Assembly (NCBI GenBank): GCA_029243145.1
Contig: JAQWSQ010000183.1
Location: forward strand, 1 to 46,678
DNA from: Planctomycetaceae bacterium
Lineage (GTDB): Bacteria > Planctomycetota > Planctomycetia > Planctomycetales > Planctomycetaceae
Direction: 5' to 3'
DNA: 46,678 nucleotides
The notes below the pieces were generated by a model. It ran no database searches and was not told where the DNA came from. It was given only the letters and a program-made list of their open reading frames with translations. A program made the position numbers and the translations under genes. This document shows, piece after piece, positions 26,868 to 36,669 of the stretch. Within the stretch, counting starts at the first letter, position 1; each line of letters opens with the position of its first letter.

Positions 26868-27679
26868 TCTGCACTTTCCTGAACATCGTGAGGAGGAGCA
26901 CCCATGATGTGATAACCACCATCGACATGGAAGATTTCGCCTGTCACGCCGCTACAGACATCCGACATCAAAAACATGCCTGTCTTCCCGACTTCTTCGT
27001 GTGTCACATTTCGTCGTAACGGCGAGAAGCCCATGTAGAGCTTTTGCATTTGATCAAATTCACCTACCGCAGACGCCGCCAATGTTCGTAGCGGACCGGC
27101 AGAGAGCGCATTGACGCGAATTCCGTTTGGTCCCAGTTCGTTGGCCAAATATTCCATCGAACTTTCTAAAGCCGCCTTACAGATTCCCATCAAATTGTAA
27201 CCGGGAATCACCGTCTCACCACCGAGATATGTCATCGCGAGAATACTACCCCCTGGATTCAGAATTTTTTCAGCGCGATTGGCAATTGCGATTAACGTGT
27301 AGGCCGAGATATCCATCGAAAGTTTGAAGCCTTCACGAGAGACATCCGTCACGCGGCCTTTCAATTCATCAATGGGAGCATACGCCATCGAGTGCAAGAC
27401 GAAGTCAATTTTCCCGAACGTCTTTTCTGCTTCCGCAAAAACCGTATCGAGGTCTTCGTCTTTGGAAGCATCGCAAGGCATCACCAGTTTCGCACCAATT
27501 GGGTCGACCAGTTTGCGAAGTCGCTTCTCGGCTTTCGGGCGAGCGGGATCAGAATCGGGGAGATGGGTGAACCCCATTTCGGCTCCTTCCTTGGCAAGTT
27601 GATCCGTGATTGCCCAGGCAATCGAACGATCATTGGCGATTCCAAAAATGAGTCCTTTTTTACCTTCAAACATTCCCAT
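26864..27679 (-). CDS. fabI: Enoyl-ACP reductase (NADH), FabI type
   Basis: A 271-residue enzyme catalysing the last step of fatty acid elongation. FabI signatures are the nucleotide-binding [12 protein letters not shown] near residue 13, HSMAYAP at 96-102, Tyr151 in TYLGGE, Tyr161 and Lys168 in [13 protein letters not shown] (the Tyr-x6-Lys pair of FabI), and [15 protein letters not shown] covering the substrate-binding loop. ATG 27679 has AGGAG a few bases upstream in ACAGGAGATC. The gene overlaps the NUDIX gene by four bases. Its product is probably the main enoyl reductase and likely essential; no other fab gene is in the window. Confidence 0.95.
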   Translation of the reverse strand: MGMFEGKKGLIFGIANDRSIAWAITDQLAKEGAEMGFTHLPDSDPARPKAEKRLRKLVDPIGAKLVMPCDASKDEDLDTVFAEAEKTFGKIDFVLHSMAYAPIDELKGRVTDVSREGFKLSMDISAYTLIAIANRAEKILNPGGSILAMTYLGGETVIPGYNLMGICKAALESSMEYLANELGPNGIRVNALSAGPLRTLAASAVGEFDQMQKLYMGFSPLRRNVTHEEVGKTGMFLMSDVCSGVTGEIFHVDGGYHIMGAPPHDVQESAE

Positions 27680-27729
27680 TACATGATCTCCTGTTTTCTA
27701 TCAGTCGTGGATTTTATTTTTCGATTTCC

Positions 27730-27784
27730 TCCTCATTCGCCCCGCGAGCACCTTCTCCTGCGAAGCAGGTCAGGCGGGGGTGAG
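27730..27784. repeat. Imperfect intergenic palindrome (CCTCATTCGCCCCGC ... GCGGGGGTGAGG)
   Basis: The outer arms CCTCATTCGCCCCGC and GCGGGGGTGAGG pair imperfectly around an inner perfect hairpin, CCTGC-GAA-GCAGG. It lies between fabI and the sigma-factor terminator and looks like a dispersed intergenic element. Confidence 0.6.
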
Positions 27785-27893
27785 GAAGAGATTTTTGAGA
27801 GTTATCTCTTAGTCGTATTCACACGATACTCATCACTCAGAAAATCATCAATTCACACGGATTTCCCAGACTCGTTTCGGGCGTTTTTCCCAT

Positions 27894-27930
27894 AAAAAAA
27901 CACGGGGCCACCAATTGGCAGTCCCCGCGT
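27894..27930 (-). terminator. Rho-independent terminator of the primary sigma factor gene
   Basis: Read on the minus strand, ACGCGGGG...CCCCGTG forms the stem (27901-27907 with 27924-27930 and inner pairs around the palindrome CCAATTGG), followed by seven T residues (plus-strand A-run 27894-27900). It lies about 30 bases after the rpoD stop. Confidence 0.85.
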
Positions 27931-27958
27931 TTGCAATAATCAGGTTTCTATCAGAAAA

Positions 27959-29665
27959 TCAGGCGACGTTTTGCAATTCCTGCTCGCGGGCTTGTTCGAG
28001 AGCTTTTTGTTCCATCTCTTCCATCGCATTCTCGTCCACGAACCCGGCAAGATGCTTGCTGCGAGTTTCGTGTTGCAATTTTTTGAGAGCCTTCGATTCA
28101 ATCTGACGAATCCGCTCGCGTGTCACCTTGAAGATACGCCCGGTTTCTTCGAGTGTGTAACTGAATCCGTCTCCCAGTCCGTAACGCAACTTGATAATTT
28201 CCCGTTCGCGATATGTCAGACTTTTCAGGACGTGCTGAATTTTCTCTTTCAGCATCTCTTGAGTGGCCGACTCGGTCGGACTTGTCTCGTGACCATCTTC
28301 GAGGAAGTCACCATAACTGCCATCCGCATTTTCCCCGATTGGCATATCGAGACTAATAGGATGACGCCACGTCTTCATGATTCGTTCGGTTTCGTCAACC
28401 GGCAAACCAATGGCCTCTGCCAATTCCTCAATGGTTGCATCGCGTCCCGTCACTTGACGAATTTTTTCTGCCTTGTGCTTCAGTTGCGAGATGCTTTGAA
28501 ACATGTGAACCGGTATGCGAATCGTGCGAGCATGATCGGCAACCGATCGAGTGATTGCTTGACGAATCCACCAAGTCGCATAAGTGGAAAACTTGTAGCC
28601 GCGACGGAATTCGTATTTCTCGACGCCCCTCATCAAGCCGGCATTTCCTTCCTGAATGAGATCGAGAAAAGAAAGGCCACGGTTACGATATTTTTTGGCA
28701 ATCGAAACGACCAATCGCAAGTTACCGCTGGAGAGTTTCTGCTTGGCTCGTGTCCAGGCATCGAACCTTTCTGTCACTTCATCCATGCGATTCACAAACT
28801 CTTGAGGCTCTTCGTAAACCATCGCAGAGAGTTCATAGAGTTCCTGTTCCATCAAATCGCAATCGCCACGTCGATGCGGATGCATCTCAGCGACTTTCAT
28901 CTCACGATGAATTTCGCGAATGCGATCAGCAATTTGTTGCATCCGTTTCATGATCGGCTGCACGCGGTGCGTGCGTAACGAAAGTTCTTCGCACAAACGA
29001 GCTAGCTTGCGACGACGAACCACCATACGTAATTTAGCTTCGGCTCTCTCTTTGTCGGACAAATCAAGATTTCGCGATTGATCAAAATCGTCGGAGTTTT
29101 CTTCCAACAACCGACGCATGGTCGACAAGTTTGTCGGAATCCGGCCCAGCAACTGATCCTTATGAGAGTTTTCTGTATCTGAGGTTCTCAAGGTCCGCTC
29201 AAAAGGCAATTCACCAACGAGAACTTTTTCAAAAGTTTCTACCGCTTGACGAAGTAGAAAATCGGACTCCACAGTCTTCCAGCGAAATAGACGACGAGTG
29301 AGTTCGATTTCTTTCGCCAGGAAGATTTCCCGTTCACGTGCTAACAAGGGGATATGTCCCATTTGTGCGAGATACATACGAATCGGATCGCGGGACGACA
29401 TACTGGACGCTTCCGCCAGAAAGTTTTTTTCAGCATCGGTTCGATCGACGTGATTATTGAACGACGTGGGATCGTTCTCTTCCGGGCAACTGGGATCGTG
29501 TTGAACATGCAAGGAATATTCTTCCATTGCCAACAACACCTTCTCCATTAATGTCGAGTCGGGCCCCTCATCGGGGATAAACTTGTCCAACTTTTGAAAA
29601 GTGAGAAAGCCGGTTTCAACGGCCTCTTCCATGAAATCCTGAACCTCGGGATCAAAACGATACAT
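27959..29665 (-). CDS. rpoD: Primary RNA polymerase sigma factor (sigma-70/RpoD group 1)
   Basis: A 568-residue group 1 sigma factor. Region 1.2 is [25 protein letters not shown] (about 103-127). A long non-conserved insert of about 200 residues follows, as in RpoD of many Gram-negatives. Regions 2.1-2.4 contain [30 protein letters not shown] and [24 protein letters not shown], which read the -10 box; region 3 follows; region 4.2 carries the helix-turn-helix [26 protein letters not shown] reading the -35 box. The N-terminal about 100 residues look like an acidic region 1.1. AAGGAG lies six bases before ATG 29665, a sigma-70-type promoter lies upstream (29689-29718) and a terminator follows. 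It is probably the housekeeping sigma factor. Confidence 0.95.
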   Translation of the reverse strand: MYRFDPEVQDFMEEAVETGFLTFQKLDKFIPDEGPDSTLMEKVLLAMEEYSLHVQHDPSCPEENDPTSFNNHVDRTDAEKNFLAEASSMSSRDPIRMYLAQMGHIPLLAREREIFLAKEIELTRRLFRWKTVESDFLLRQAVETFEKVLVGELPFERTLRTSDTENSHKDQLLGRIPTNLSTMRRLLEENSDDFDQSRNLDLSDKERAEAKLRMVVRRRKLARLCEELSLRTHRVQPIMKRMQQIADRIREIHREMKVAEMHPHRRGDCDLMEQELYELSAMVYEEPQEFVNRMDEVTERFDAWTRAKQKLSSGNLRLVVSIAKKYRNRGLSFLDLIQEGNAGLMRGVEKYEFRRGYKFSTYATWWIRQAITRSVADHARTIRIPVHMFQSISQLKHKAEKIRQVTGRDATIEELAEAIGLPVDETERIMKTWRHPISLDMPIGENADGSYGDFLEDGHETSPTESATQEMLKEKIQHVLKSLTYREREIIKLRYGLGDGFSYTLEETGRIFKVTRERIRQIESKALKKLQHETRSKHLAGFVDENAMEEMEQKALEQAREQELQNVA

Positions 29666-29688
29666 GAGAAACTCCTTTTTCTCTGTGA

Positions 29689-29718
29689 TCTATAGTTGTC
29701 ACTAAACGGGATGCGCAA
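29689..29718 (-). promoter_or_regulatory. Predicted promoter of the rpoD gene
   Basis: On the minus strand TTGCGC (29713-29718), an 18-base spacer and TATAGA (29689-29694). Transcription would begin near 29682, only about 17 bases before ATG 29665, so the leader would be very short but still hold the AAGGAG site. Confidence 0.45.
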
Positions 29719-29785
29719 CAACTCTGATTTATCGTGACGATGACCAACATCGCCAATTAAGTGTGTGTGAAAGCAGTGGTGAAAC

Positions 29786-29986
29786 TTATCTTCGTGGAAT
29801 AGATCTGGTGTGACGATCACGCAAGGGTGCCGTGGGTGTTTCTGGTAAGACAACCGGAGCAAACTGCGGAGCCAGCAACTGATCGACCATCGATGGAAAC
29901 ATGGCAAGCGCGATATCGTTGAACGAGAGAACCGGCTTTGATTGCGAAACGGTCCGGCGAGACCGGATGGGATCCGGTGAAAACAT
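29786..29986 (-). CDS. Unrecognised 66-residue small protein upstream of rpoD
   Basis: I do not recognise this protein. From ATG 29986 it has 66 residues with an Arg/Pro-rich start (MFSPDPIRSRRTVSQSKP), a hydrophobic middle (VLSFNDIALAMFPSMVDQLLAPQFAPVVLP) and an Arg-rich end (TPTAPLRDRHTRSIPRR). There is no clear signal peptide. The main support is the ribosome site: AAGGAGG ends eight bases before the ATG, the best in the window. Same strand as rpoD and 120 bases upstream of it, so it could be a leader-type gene or an independent short one. An in-frame upstream ATG (30070) is less likely because it lacks such a site. Confidence 0.5.
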   Translation of the reverse strand: MFSPDPIRSRRTVSQSKPVLSFNDIALAMFPSMVDQLLAPQFAPVVLPETPTAPLRDRHTRSIPRR

Positions 29987-30397
29987 GATGATCGCCTCCT
30001 TGCGATGTGATGTAAAATCAGTTGTAAGATGATGAGGCGACTTCTGCCTGGCCTCAATGTTGTCGATCATGGTTTCTCAATCCTTTGAGCCCGTTTGACC
30101 GGCAACACGAATCACTCTAACAAAAGTTGGATCCCATGTTCGGAAATTCCATGATCTCACAAAAAAATACTCAATCTTTCTTATAGCCATAAGTACAGTA
30201 TGTTTAAGAAAGAGATCGACCCGATCGCCGCTATCCGAATATCCGGATCGGCAAGCATCAGTCCTGAACCCTGCTGCTGAACCTGCACTGGTCAAGACCC
30301 CACAACATCCACTAGACTATCTGCCTTAACAGACTGCTAACTGCATTATTGAGCCGATTTTGCAATTTTATTCCCTAAATGATTGAAGGTTTCAAAC
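29987..30397. other. Spacer between the small ORF and UDP-glucose dehydrogenase
   Basis: 411 bases without a supported gene. It holds a strong Shine-Dalgarno at 29995-30001 (minus strand), an inverted repeat TCTTTCTTA...TAAGAAAGA at 30175-30213, and AT-rich sequence before the UDP-glucose dehydrogenase gene. Confidence 0.6.
30175..30213. repeat. Inverted repeat TCTTTCTTA / TAAGAAAGA
   Basis: A perfect 9-bp inverted repeat with a 21-base loop, lying between two divergently oriented genes. It could be a protein-binding site for either neighbour. Confidence 0.6.
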
Positions 30398-31696
30398 GTG
30401 AAGATTGCCATGATCGGAACTGGTTATGTTGGACTCGTCACCGGAACCTGCCTCGCAGACAGCAACAACGATGTCACCTGCATCGATATCGATCAACAGA
30501 AAATCGACAATCTGAACCAGGGCAAAATCCCGATTTACGAACCGGGATTAACCGAACTCGTTGAACGAAATGTCCGCAAGCAACTTCTGCACTTCACCAC
30601 AAATTACGAAGAGACGATTCCCGGATGCGATTGTGTCTTCATTGCGGTCGGAACTCCGCAAGGTGACGATGGATCGGCAAATCTGAGTGGGCTGTGGAAA
30701 GTGACCGAAACACTCGCACCCTTACTCTCCAAAGAGACCGTCGTTGTCATCAAATCAACCGTACCGGTAGGAACAAATCGAGCCGTCTTGGAGAAACTGA
30801 AAGAACTCAGCGGACGCGATGTCGCCGTGGCATCGAATCCCGAGTTTCTGAAAGAAGGCGCCGCCATTGAAGACTTCACTCGTCCCGACCGTGTGGTCGT
30901 CGGGGTGGATAAGAAAGAAGTCGGCGATATTCTTCATCAACTCTATAAGCCATTCTTGCGAACCGATCATCCCTTTATCTTGATGGGGCTGGAATCGGCA
31001 GAAATGACCAAGTATGCCGCAAATTGCATGCTGGCCACCAAAATCAGCTTCATCAATGAAATTGCCAATCTGTGTGATCGAGTCGGTGCGAACATCAATG
31101 AAGTCCGTAAAGGAATTTGCCACGACCAACGAATCGGGTTTCAGTTTCTGTATCCGGGTGTCGGGTATGGAGGTTCCTGTTTTCCTAAAGATGTTCGTGC
31201 GTTGATTTCCGTTGCCGACAACGTCGGCATGAATACCGAGATCTTAAAGTCCGTCGACGATGTCAACACTTTGCAGAAGAAGGTTCTCTTCTCGAAGATT
31301 GATAAATATTTTGAGGGCGACTTGAGAGGGAAGAAGATCGGCATCTGGGGGCTTGCCTTCAAACCACGGACTGACGACATTCGTGAAGCACCGGCGCTCG
31401 TTTTGATTGACGATTTACTCGCCGCAGGAGCCGAAGTCGCCGTACACGATCCCGCCGCGATGGAAAACGTCAAAGCAATCTATGGTGACAAGCTGACATA
31501 TTGCCAACACCATTACGAGACGATCAAGGATGCCGACGCATTGGCAATCGTCACGGAATGGAGTGATTTCCGAAACCCGGACTTTGAATTCATCGCCCAT
31601 CAGATGAAGACGCCAGTCATTTTTGACGGTCGGAATCTGTTCGAGTCTCCACGCCTGGAGGGCGAAGGATTTACTTACTGCGGAATTGGAATGTAG
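30398..31696 (+). CDS. ugd: UDP-glucose 6-dehydrogenase
   Basis: A 432-residue UDP-glucose/GDP-mannose dehydrogenase family enzyme making UDP-glucuronate for cell-surface polymers. The start used is GTG 30398, which gives [16 protein letters not shown], the exact usual N-terminus with the NAD-binding GTGYVG; GAAGG lies nine bases upstream. The catalytic cysteine is Cys261 in GGSCFPKD. Other family blocks are [45 protein letters not shown], and in the C-terminal domain [16 protein letters not shown]. Convergent with the PP2C gene, 19 bases apart. A GDP-mannose dehydratase at the far end of the window is another nucleotide-sugar enzyme, but there is no operon linking them. Confidence 0.95.
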   Translation: MKIAMIGTGYVGLVTGTCLADSNNDVTCIDIDQQKIDNLNQGKIPIYEPGLTELVERNVRKQLLHFTTNYEETIPGCDCVFIAVGTPQGDDGSANLSGLWKVTETLAPLLSKETVVVIKSTVPVGTNRAVLEKLKELSGRDVAVASNPEFLKEGAAIEDFTRPDRVVVGVDKKEVGDILHQLYKPFLRTDHPFILMGLESAEMTKYAANCMLATKISFINEIANLCDRVGANINEVRKGICHDQRIGFQFLYPGVGYGGSCFPKDVRALISVADNVGMNTEILKSVDDVNTLQKKVLFSKIDKYFEGDLRGKKIGIWGLAFKPRTDDIREAPALVLIDDLLAAGAEVAVHDPAAMENVKAIYGDKLTYCQHHYETIKDADALAIVTEWSDFRNPDFEFIAHQMKTPVIFDGRNLFESPRLEGEGFTYCGIGM

Positions 31697-31715
31697 ACTG
31701 CCTCAAAGCTGCGTT

Positions 31716-33656
31716 TCATTCGTCGAAATCCGCTCTTGCCACGACCATAGTAATGTCATCGAGAAGCGGACGATGGTCGACATATTCGTTCAACCGTGTG
31801 ACGAGCGTCTCAATGATGTCAGCAGGCTCTTTCTCTCGATTTTGAAGGATGGCCTCGATCATGCGATCAGATCCAAAGAGTTCCCCGTCCGCAGAAGTTG
31901 CTTCCTGTAAACCATCTGTGGCCATAACAAACAGATCACCATGCTGGAACTCAATCTCTGGAGAAATCTTGTATTCGGAGTCTGCCATCAATCCGAGCAA
32001 TAGCCCGGTACTTGCCAGATATTCGACCTCTCCGCTTTGGCGTATTAACCAACCATCGTGACCGGCACCGACATAACTCATTCTTCGAGTTTCGGGATTG
32101 ATACAAGCAGCCATCAACGAAATGAAGCTTCCTTCGGGAGTGTCTTCCACCAGAAACTGATTCAACTTTGCGAGTGCGGTTTTCAAATTCCCATGTTGAT
32201 GAATCATGGCTCGCAGATACGCACGAGTTTCCACCATCTGTAAGGCAGGACCAAGTCCGTGTCCCGTCACGTCACCGATGGTGAGCACGATATCCGAGAC
32301 GTCATCCGAGGTAATGAAATCAAAGTAATCGCCACAGGCTTGCGTTGCCGGAATTGCTCTACCAGCAAAACAAAACCCGTTCACAACCGGAGGGACAGTA
32401 GGATAGAGCTGTCGCTGTACAATTTGGGCCGTCCTCAATTCCTCCGACTGAAGCTGTAACTGTACGAGATGAGAAGTGTCACGAAGCGTCACCACCGTTT
32501 CGATAGTCCCCTCGTCATTCTCTGTCACGCAGCAAGTCACATCTGTGGGAAGGGAAGTCCCACCTTTAAAGACGAGTGAACCGGACGGATAATGTAATGC
32601 TCCTGCAGGCTTCGAGATCAAATCGTGAAATAGCTCCTGTATGGAAATGCTGTTTTGATCTTGAGGCGTCGCCCGAAATCGAACATCCTGAATGAGCCGA
32701 GGATCAGATTGAGTATCCTCCCCCAGTCGTAACATGAGACGCGCAGCACGGTTCATGTATTCAATATCGCCGGTCCGACTCCCACCGATGATGCCATCCG
32801 AAACCGAATCCAATATCAGTTCGAGAGTCGATTTGAGCCGTTTAACCTCTCGCTCTTGCTGATCCATTTGCGTAATGTCGGTCGAGATTCCGGCAATAGC
32901 ATGAATCTCTCCTTGTTGATTCCGCAGAGGAAACTTGGAAGAAAGATATAAATGCGGGCCATCTTCATGAGGAGCAATTTCTTTGACCTGAATCGTTTCT
33001 CCTCGCTCCACCACTTCGATATCATTTTGTCGAAAAGTCTCTGCGAGTGACTTGGGAAAGATTTCTACATCCGTTTTCCCGACAAGCGCATCAAGTCGAA
33101 GTTGTAACAGTTCCTCAAACCGTCGATTCACAAACTGGTAGCGTCCCTCAAGATCTTTGACATACACGCAATTTTCGGTGTTGTCGAGAATTTCTCGCAG
33201 TCTGTTTTGACTTTCAATCAGGGCTTTACGAGATTGCTTACGTTCTGAGATATCGATCACCGAACAAAGCAGCAAACGGTAAGACGACGCATACACTCGA
33301 CTGGTTTTTATTTCAATCGGAACTCGGTCACCTGTCTTCAATCTCAGTTCGAACTCGGCAGTCTCCTGATCGGATGGACGAAACTCTTGTTCATATCGTT
33401 TTTTCAAAAACGATTCCGGAGAACCATGCGAAGATTCACCCAGAAGTGGCAGAACTGATTCACCGATGAGGGCGTCTTGCGAATATCCACTTAATGCCTG
33501 AAAGCAAACGTTGAGCGAAAGAAATCGCAAGCCGACATCGAGAGTAAACAACGGAATGGGAATCTCATCAAAAAGCTGCCAGCAGAGCGCATCGGTTGAA
33601 ACTTTAGTTGCTTGAGAGAATTGCTCTAACTCTGATGACTTTTCTGAAGGACTCAT
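31716..33656 (-). CDS. Multi-PAS sensor with PP2C/SpoIIE-type serine phosphatase output (RsbU-like)
   Basis: A 646-residue cytosolic signalling protein without membrane segments. Three PAS-like domains are visible: about 25-140 (FDEIPIPLFTLDVGLRFLSLN), about 145-265 (ILDNTENCVYVKDLEGRYQFVNRRFEEL) and about 275-390 (ILDSVSDGIIGGSRTGDIEYMNRAARLML), the second followed by a PAC-like FPLRNQQGEIHAIAGISTDIT. The C-terminal phosphatase domain shows the metal ligands in GDYFDFI, TIGDVTGHGLGPALQM, ATDGLQEA and LDDITMVVARAD. Such proteins dephosphorylate anti-anti-sigma factors, so it may govern a stress sigma factor or other partner switch; no anti-sigma gene is adjacent. A perfect 13-bp hairpin sits about 60 bases upstream of its ATG. 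Confidence 0.9.
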   Translation of the reverse strand: MSPSEKSSELEQFSQATKVSTDALCWQLFDEIPIPLFTLDVGLRFLSLNVCFQALSGYSQDALIGESVLPLLGESSHGSPESFLKKRYEQEFRPSDQETAEFELRLKTGDRVPIEIKTSRVYASSYRLLLCSVIDISERKQSRKALIESQNRLREILDNTENCVYVKDLEGRYQFVNRRFEELLQLRLDALVGKTDVEIFPKSLAETFRQNDIEVVERGETIQVKEIAPHEDGPHLYLSSKFPLRNQQGEIHAIAGISTDITQMDQQEREVKRLKSTLELILDSVSDGIIGGSRTGDIEYMNRAARLMLRLGEDTQSDPRLIQDVRFRATPQDQNSISIQELFHDLISKPAGALHYPSGSLVFKGGTSLPTDVTCCVTENDEGTIETVVTLRDTSHLVQLQLQSEELRTAQIVQRQLYPTVPPVVNGFCFAGRAIPATQACGDYFDFITSDDVSDIVLTIGDVTGHGLGPALQMVETRAYLRAMIHQHGNLKTALAKLNQFLVEDTPEGSFISLMAACINPETRRMSYVGAGHDGWLIRQSGEVEYLASTGLLLGLMADSEYKISPEIEFQHGDLFVMATDGLQEATSADGELFGSDRMIEAILQNREKEPADIIETLVTRLNEYVDHRPLLDDITMVVARADFDE

Positions 33657-33716
33657 TCAGAGCCTCCTCTCGACCCATACTTATCGGAAGTCGACCCACG
33701 TCAGCGCGAGACCACT

Positions 33717-33747
33717 CTCCAGGATTTCCCGAAAGGAAATCCTGGAG
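33717..33747. repeat. Perfect 13-bp hairpin in the lpd-PP2C spacer
   Basis: CTCCAGGATTTCC (33717-33729) pairs completely with GGAAATCCTGGAG (33735-33747) around a CGAAA loop. It is followed by only a weak T-run on either strand, so it is not a classic terminator. It lies in the 258-base gap after lpd and before the PP2C gene, both on the minus strand, so it may be an RNA structure in their shared region. Confidence 0.85.
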
Positions 33748-33914
33748 TCATTTTCCCTGCACAATGTGCTCAATCATGTCGTCCCTAGTCGCCAACAGGT
33801 CTATCAAATCAGGCATTACGTGTTATAGAAATCTATTGCAGCGCATTCGATTCGTAAAAACAAGAGATTTTTTTTACGAAGACTCGAAATTGAGGGGTTT
33901 AGAGGACGCTGCCC

Positions 33915-35300
33915 CTAATAATTGAGTGTTTGCCCCGAGGTGCCCAGTGCGGCTTCCTTGAGAACTTCCGACAACGTCGGGTGCGCATGACACACAGCCG
34001 CTAAGTCTTCGCTAGACGCACCAAACTCCATGGCAGCACAGGCTTCCGCGATCAGATCGCCGGCTCGCGGACCAATAATGTGAACTCCCAGAATACGGTC
34101 AGTCTGTTTATCGGCGAGAACCTTGGCTTTTCCTTCCGTCTTCCCCAGCGCACGAGCACGAGCGTTGGCTAGGAACGGAAATGTCCCGATATTATAGTCG
34201 ATGCCTTCATCTTTGAGTTGATCCTCGGTTTTACCCACCGTGGCAATCTCGGGGTCCGTGTAGACGACTCCTGGAATCACGTTGTAATTGACGTGTCCGT
34301 AGCCTGTGACTAATTGCTCGACACAGGCCACCCCTTCATGCTCGGCTTTGTGAGCCAACATCGGACCCGGAATCACATCGCCGATGGCGTAGATTCCTGG
34401 AATGGAGGTCTGGAAATGGGAATTCACCTGAATGAAGCCTCGCTGATCGGTATTCACACCGATGTGTTCCAAGCCAAGCCCCTCGACATTCGGCTTGCGG
34501 CCAGCAGAGAGCAACACGCGATCACATTTAATCGGGTCGATCCCATCCCCTTCGACGATACACTTTCCTCGTGATACCTTGGCCGAGGTGACGGCGACAC
34601 CCAATTGAAATTTGATCCCCTGCTTCTTGAAGATCTTGAGAGCTTCTTTCGCCATCTCGGAATCCATGCCGGGCAAAATACGATCAAGAAATTCAAGAAC
34701 GGTGACTTTCGCTCCCAACCTTCGCCAGACGGTCCCCAATTCGAGACCGATGTAGCCGGCTCCAATCACGACAAGATGATCGGGAACCGATTCGTATTTC
34801 AAAGCCTCGGTACTTGTCCCGATCTTGTCATAATCGAGTTCGACACCCGGCAACTCACTCGGCTGACTTCCCGTCGCAATCAGAATATTGCCAGCTTCGA
34901 GTGTTGTCTCACCTTCTTGCCTGCTGACAATCACTTTGCCCGTCTCGGGAATCGATGCTGTGCCTTCGTAACGAGTGATCTTATTATTTTTGAACAGGCC
35001 AGCAATCCCCTGCGTGAGCGTATTCACAATAGTGTCTTTATGGCCCAGCATTGAAGCCAAATCGAGTGACATCTTGCCGACTTTGATCCCCCGCCCTTCA
35101 AAGGCATGACCTGCCTGATCGTACAACTCGCTCGATTCCAGAAGTGCTTTACTAGGGATACATCCCACCCTTAAACAGGTTCCCCCGAGTGCGGGTTCTT
35201 TCTCGATGCACGCCACGTTCAAACCCAATTGGGCGGCTCGAATCGCTGCTGTGTATCCGCCGGGGCCGGCACCAATAATGACAAGATCGTGTTGAGGCAT
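33915..35300 (-). CDS. lpd: Dihydrolipoyl dehydrogenase (E3)
   Basis: A 461-residue flavoprotein that reoxidises dihydrolipoyl groups of 2-oxo acid dehydrogenase complexes using NAD+. The FAD-binding GAGPGG is at 10-15, the redox-active pair is Cys42 and Cys47 in GGTCLRVGCIPSK, the NAD-binding block is VVIGAGYIGLELG, the second FAD motif is IPGIYAIGDVIPG, and the His-Glu catalytic pair is His440 and Glu445 in HAHPTLSEVLKEA. It is the last gene of the sucA-sucB-lpd unit on the minus strand, 54 bases downstream of sucB, so it is dedicated to or at least co-made with the 2-oxoglutarate dehydrogenase complex. Confidence 0.95.
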   Translation of the reverse strand: MPQHDLVIIGAGPGGYTAAIRAAQLGLNVACIEKEPALGGTCLRVGCIPSKALLESSELYDQAGHAFEGRGIKVGKMSLDLASMLGHKDTIVNTLTQGIAGLFKNNKITRYEGTASIPETGKVIVSRQEGETTLEAGNILIATGSQPSELPGVELDYDKIGTSTEALKYESVPDHLVVIGAGYIGLELGTVWRRLGAKVTVLEFLDRILPGMDSEMAKEALKIFKKQGIKFQLGVAVTSAKVSRGKCIVEGDGIDPIKCDRVLLSAGRKPNVEGLGLEHIGVNTDQRGFIQVNSHFQTSIPGIYAIGDVIPGPMLAHKAEHEGVACVEQLVTGYGHVNYNVIPGVVYTDPEIATVGKTEDQLKDEGIDYNIGTFPFLANARARALGKTEGKAKVLADKQTDRILGVHIIGPRAGDLIAEACAAMEFGASSEDLAAVCHAHPTLSEVLKEAALGTSGQTLNY

Positions 35301-35354
35301 AGGACTAAATAACTTTGATGTTTCTCAGGTAATTTCGGGAGTTGAATAATGAAA

Positions 35355-36566
35355 TCAGCATTCAATCAGCATGCGGTTGGGTTCTTCGATGACATCCTTC
35401 ACACGCTTCAGGAAGGTGACTGCTTCGCGACCATCAATAATGCGGTGATCGTAACTCAACGCTAGATACATCATCGGGCGAATGACCATCTCTCCATTCT
35501 CGACAACGACCCGTTCCTGAATATTATGCAAACCAAGAATACCACTTTGAGGAGGATTGACGATCGGCGTGGAAAGCATCGAACCATAAATCCCACCATT
35601 ACTGATGGTGAACGTGCCGCCTTGCAGCTCATCCATGCTCAAGCTGCCTTCTTTCGCACGAACGGCCAGATCGTAAATTGTTTGTTCAATTTCCGCAAAG
35701 CTCAACTGATCGGCGTTACGAATCACGGGAACAACCAGCCCCTTCCCGCCACCGACGGCAATTCCGATGTCGTAGTAATTGTGATAAACGAGGTCGTTGC
35801 CGCGAACTTCACCATTCACTTGGGGAACCAGCTTGAGTGCATCAATAACCGCTTTGACATAGAACGACATGAAACCGAGTTTGATGCCATACTTCTTTGT
35901 AAACGAATCTTGATACTGTTTGCGAAGATCCATCACTGGCTTCATGTTGACTTCATTAAACGTCGTTAACAACGCTGCGTTTTGTTGAGCCGAGACCAAT
36001 CGTTCGGCAATTTTACGACGCAGCATGTTCATCGGAACGACATCCGAATCACGCTCGCCAAACGAAGTGGCTGGCAACTGCATCGCGGAAGCTTCTTTTT
36101 CAGAGGCCAGATGTTGCTGGACATCTTCTTTTAACATCCGCCCGCCGGGACCAGAGGCTGTGACCTCGCTGGCTGCCAACTTATTGTCGGCAAGCATACG
36201 AGCCGCGGCCGGCATCACATGTCCTTCCGCAGACTTTGATTCTTGAGGAGACGAACTTCGTGACGCAGACGGGTTTTCTGCCGCAGGAGCATTTGAAGTT
36301 TCCTTGCTCTGCTCTGCCGGAGCTTCTGCCGTATCGTCGATGATCACCAAAACATCGCCGATCGTGGCGACGGTCCCCTGTTCCAGGACAATTTCCTGAA
36401 TGATTCCCGACACCGGAGCCGGCACATCCATCGTCGCCTTTTCCGATTCGATTTCGACCAGTTCCTCATCGGCTTTAATGTAATCACCGACTCCCTTGTA
36501 GAACTCGCCGACCATCACTTCTGTGATTGATTCTCCCAATGCTGGGATCTTGACTTCCTTGGCCAT
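35355..36566 (-). CDS. sucB: Dihydrolipoyllysine-residue succinyltransferase (E2 of 2-oxoglutarate dehydrogenase)
   Basis: A 403-residue E2 subunit. One N-terminal lipoyl domain carries the lipoylation site Lys43 in [15 protein letters not shown] Pro/Ala/Ser/Glu-rich linker follows (about 85-135), then a peripheral subunit-binding domain ([27 protein letters not shown]), then the catalytic domain ([21 protein letters not shown]) ending with the active-site [10 protein letters not shown] (His374, Asp378). The start chosen is ATG 36566, giving [14 protein letters not shown]; the frame remains open upstream to 36686 but that part overlaps the end of sucA and has no lipoyl-domain features. It sits between sucA and lpd. 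Confidence 0.95.
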   Translation of the reverse strand: MAKEVKIPALGESITEVMVGEFYKGVGDYIKADEELVEIESEKATMDVPAPVSGIIQEIVLEQGTVATIGDVLVIIDDTAEAPAEQSKETSNAPAAENPSASRSSSPQESKSAEGHVMPAAARMLADNKLAASEVTASGPGGRMLKEDVQQHLASEKEASAMQLPATSFGERDSDVVPMNMLRRKIAERLVSAQQNAALLTTFNEVNMKPVMDLRKQYQDSFTKKYGIKLGFMSFYVKAVIDALKLVPQVNGEVRGNDLVYHNYYDIGIAVGGGKGLVVPVIRNADQLSFAEIEQTIYDLAVRAKEGSLSMDELQGGTFTISNGGIYGSMLSTPIVNPPQSGILGLHNIQERVVVENGEMVIRPMMYLALSYDHRIIDGREAVTFLKRVKDVIEEPNRMLIEC

Positions 36567-36669
36567 CGTAAACTGCTTTCCAATATCTCTCGGAGTGAGT
36601 GTTCTCTGGTGCTCGATTATTTGATCGACGATCTCACCAGACAGTTCCTGAAAGATCGTTTGTTCGATT

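Noticed and set aside
27971-28978. A 335-codon plus-strand frame opposite the sigma factor gene
   Set aside because: Antisense shadow of rpoD; no recognisable protein features.
33717-33747. The perfect hairpin as the lpd terminator
   Set aside because: There is no T-run after the stem on the minus strand and it lies 168 bases past the lpd stop.
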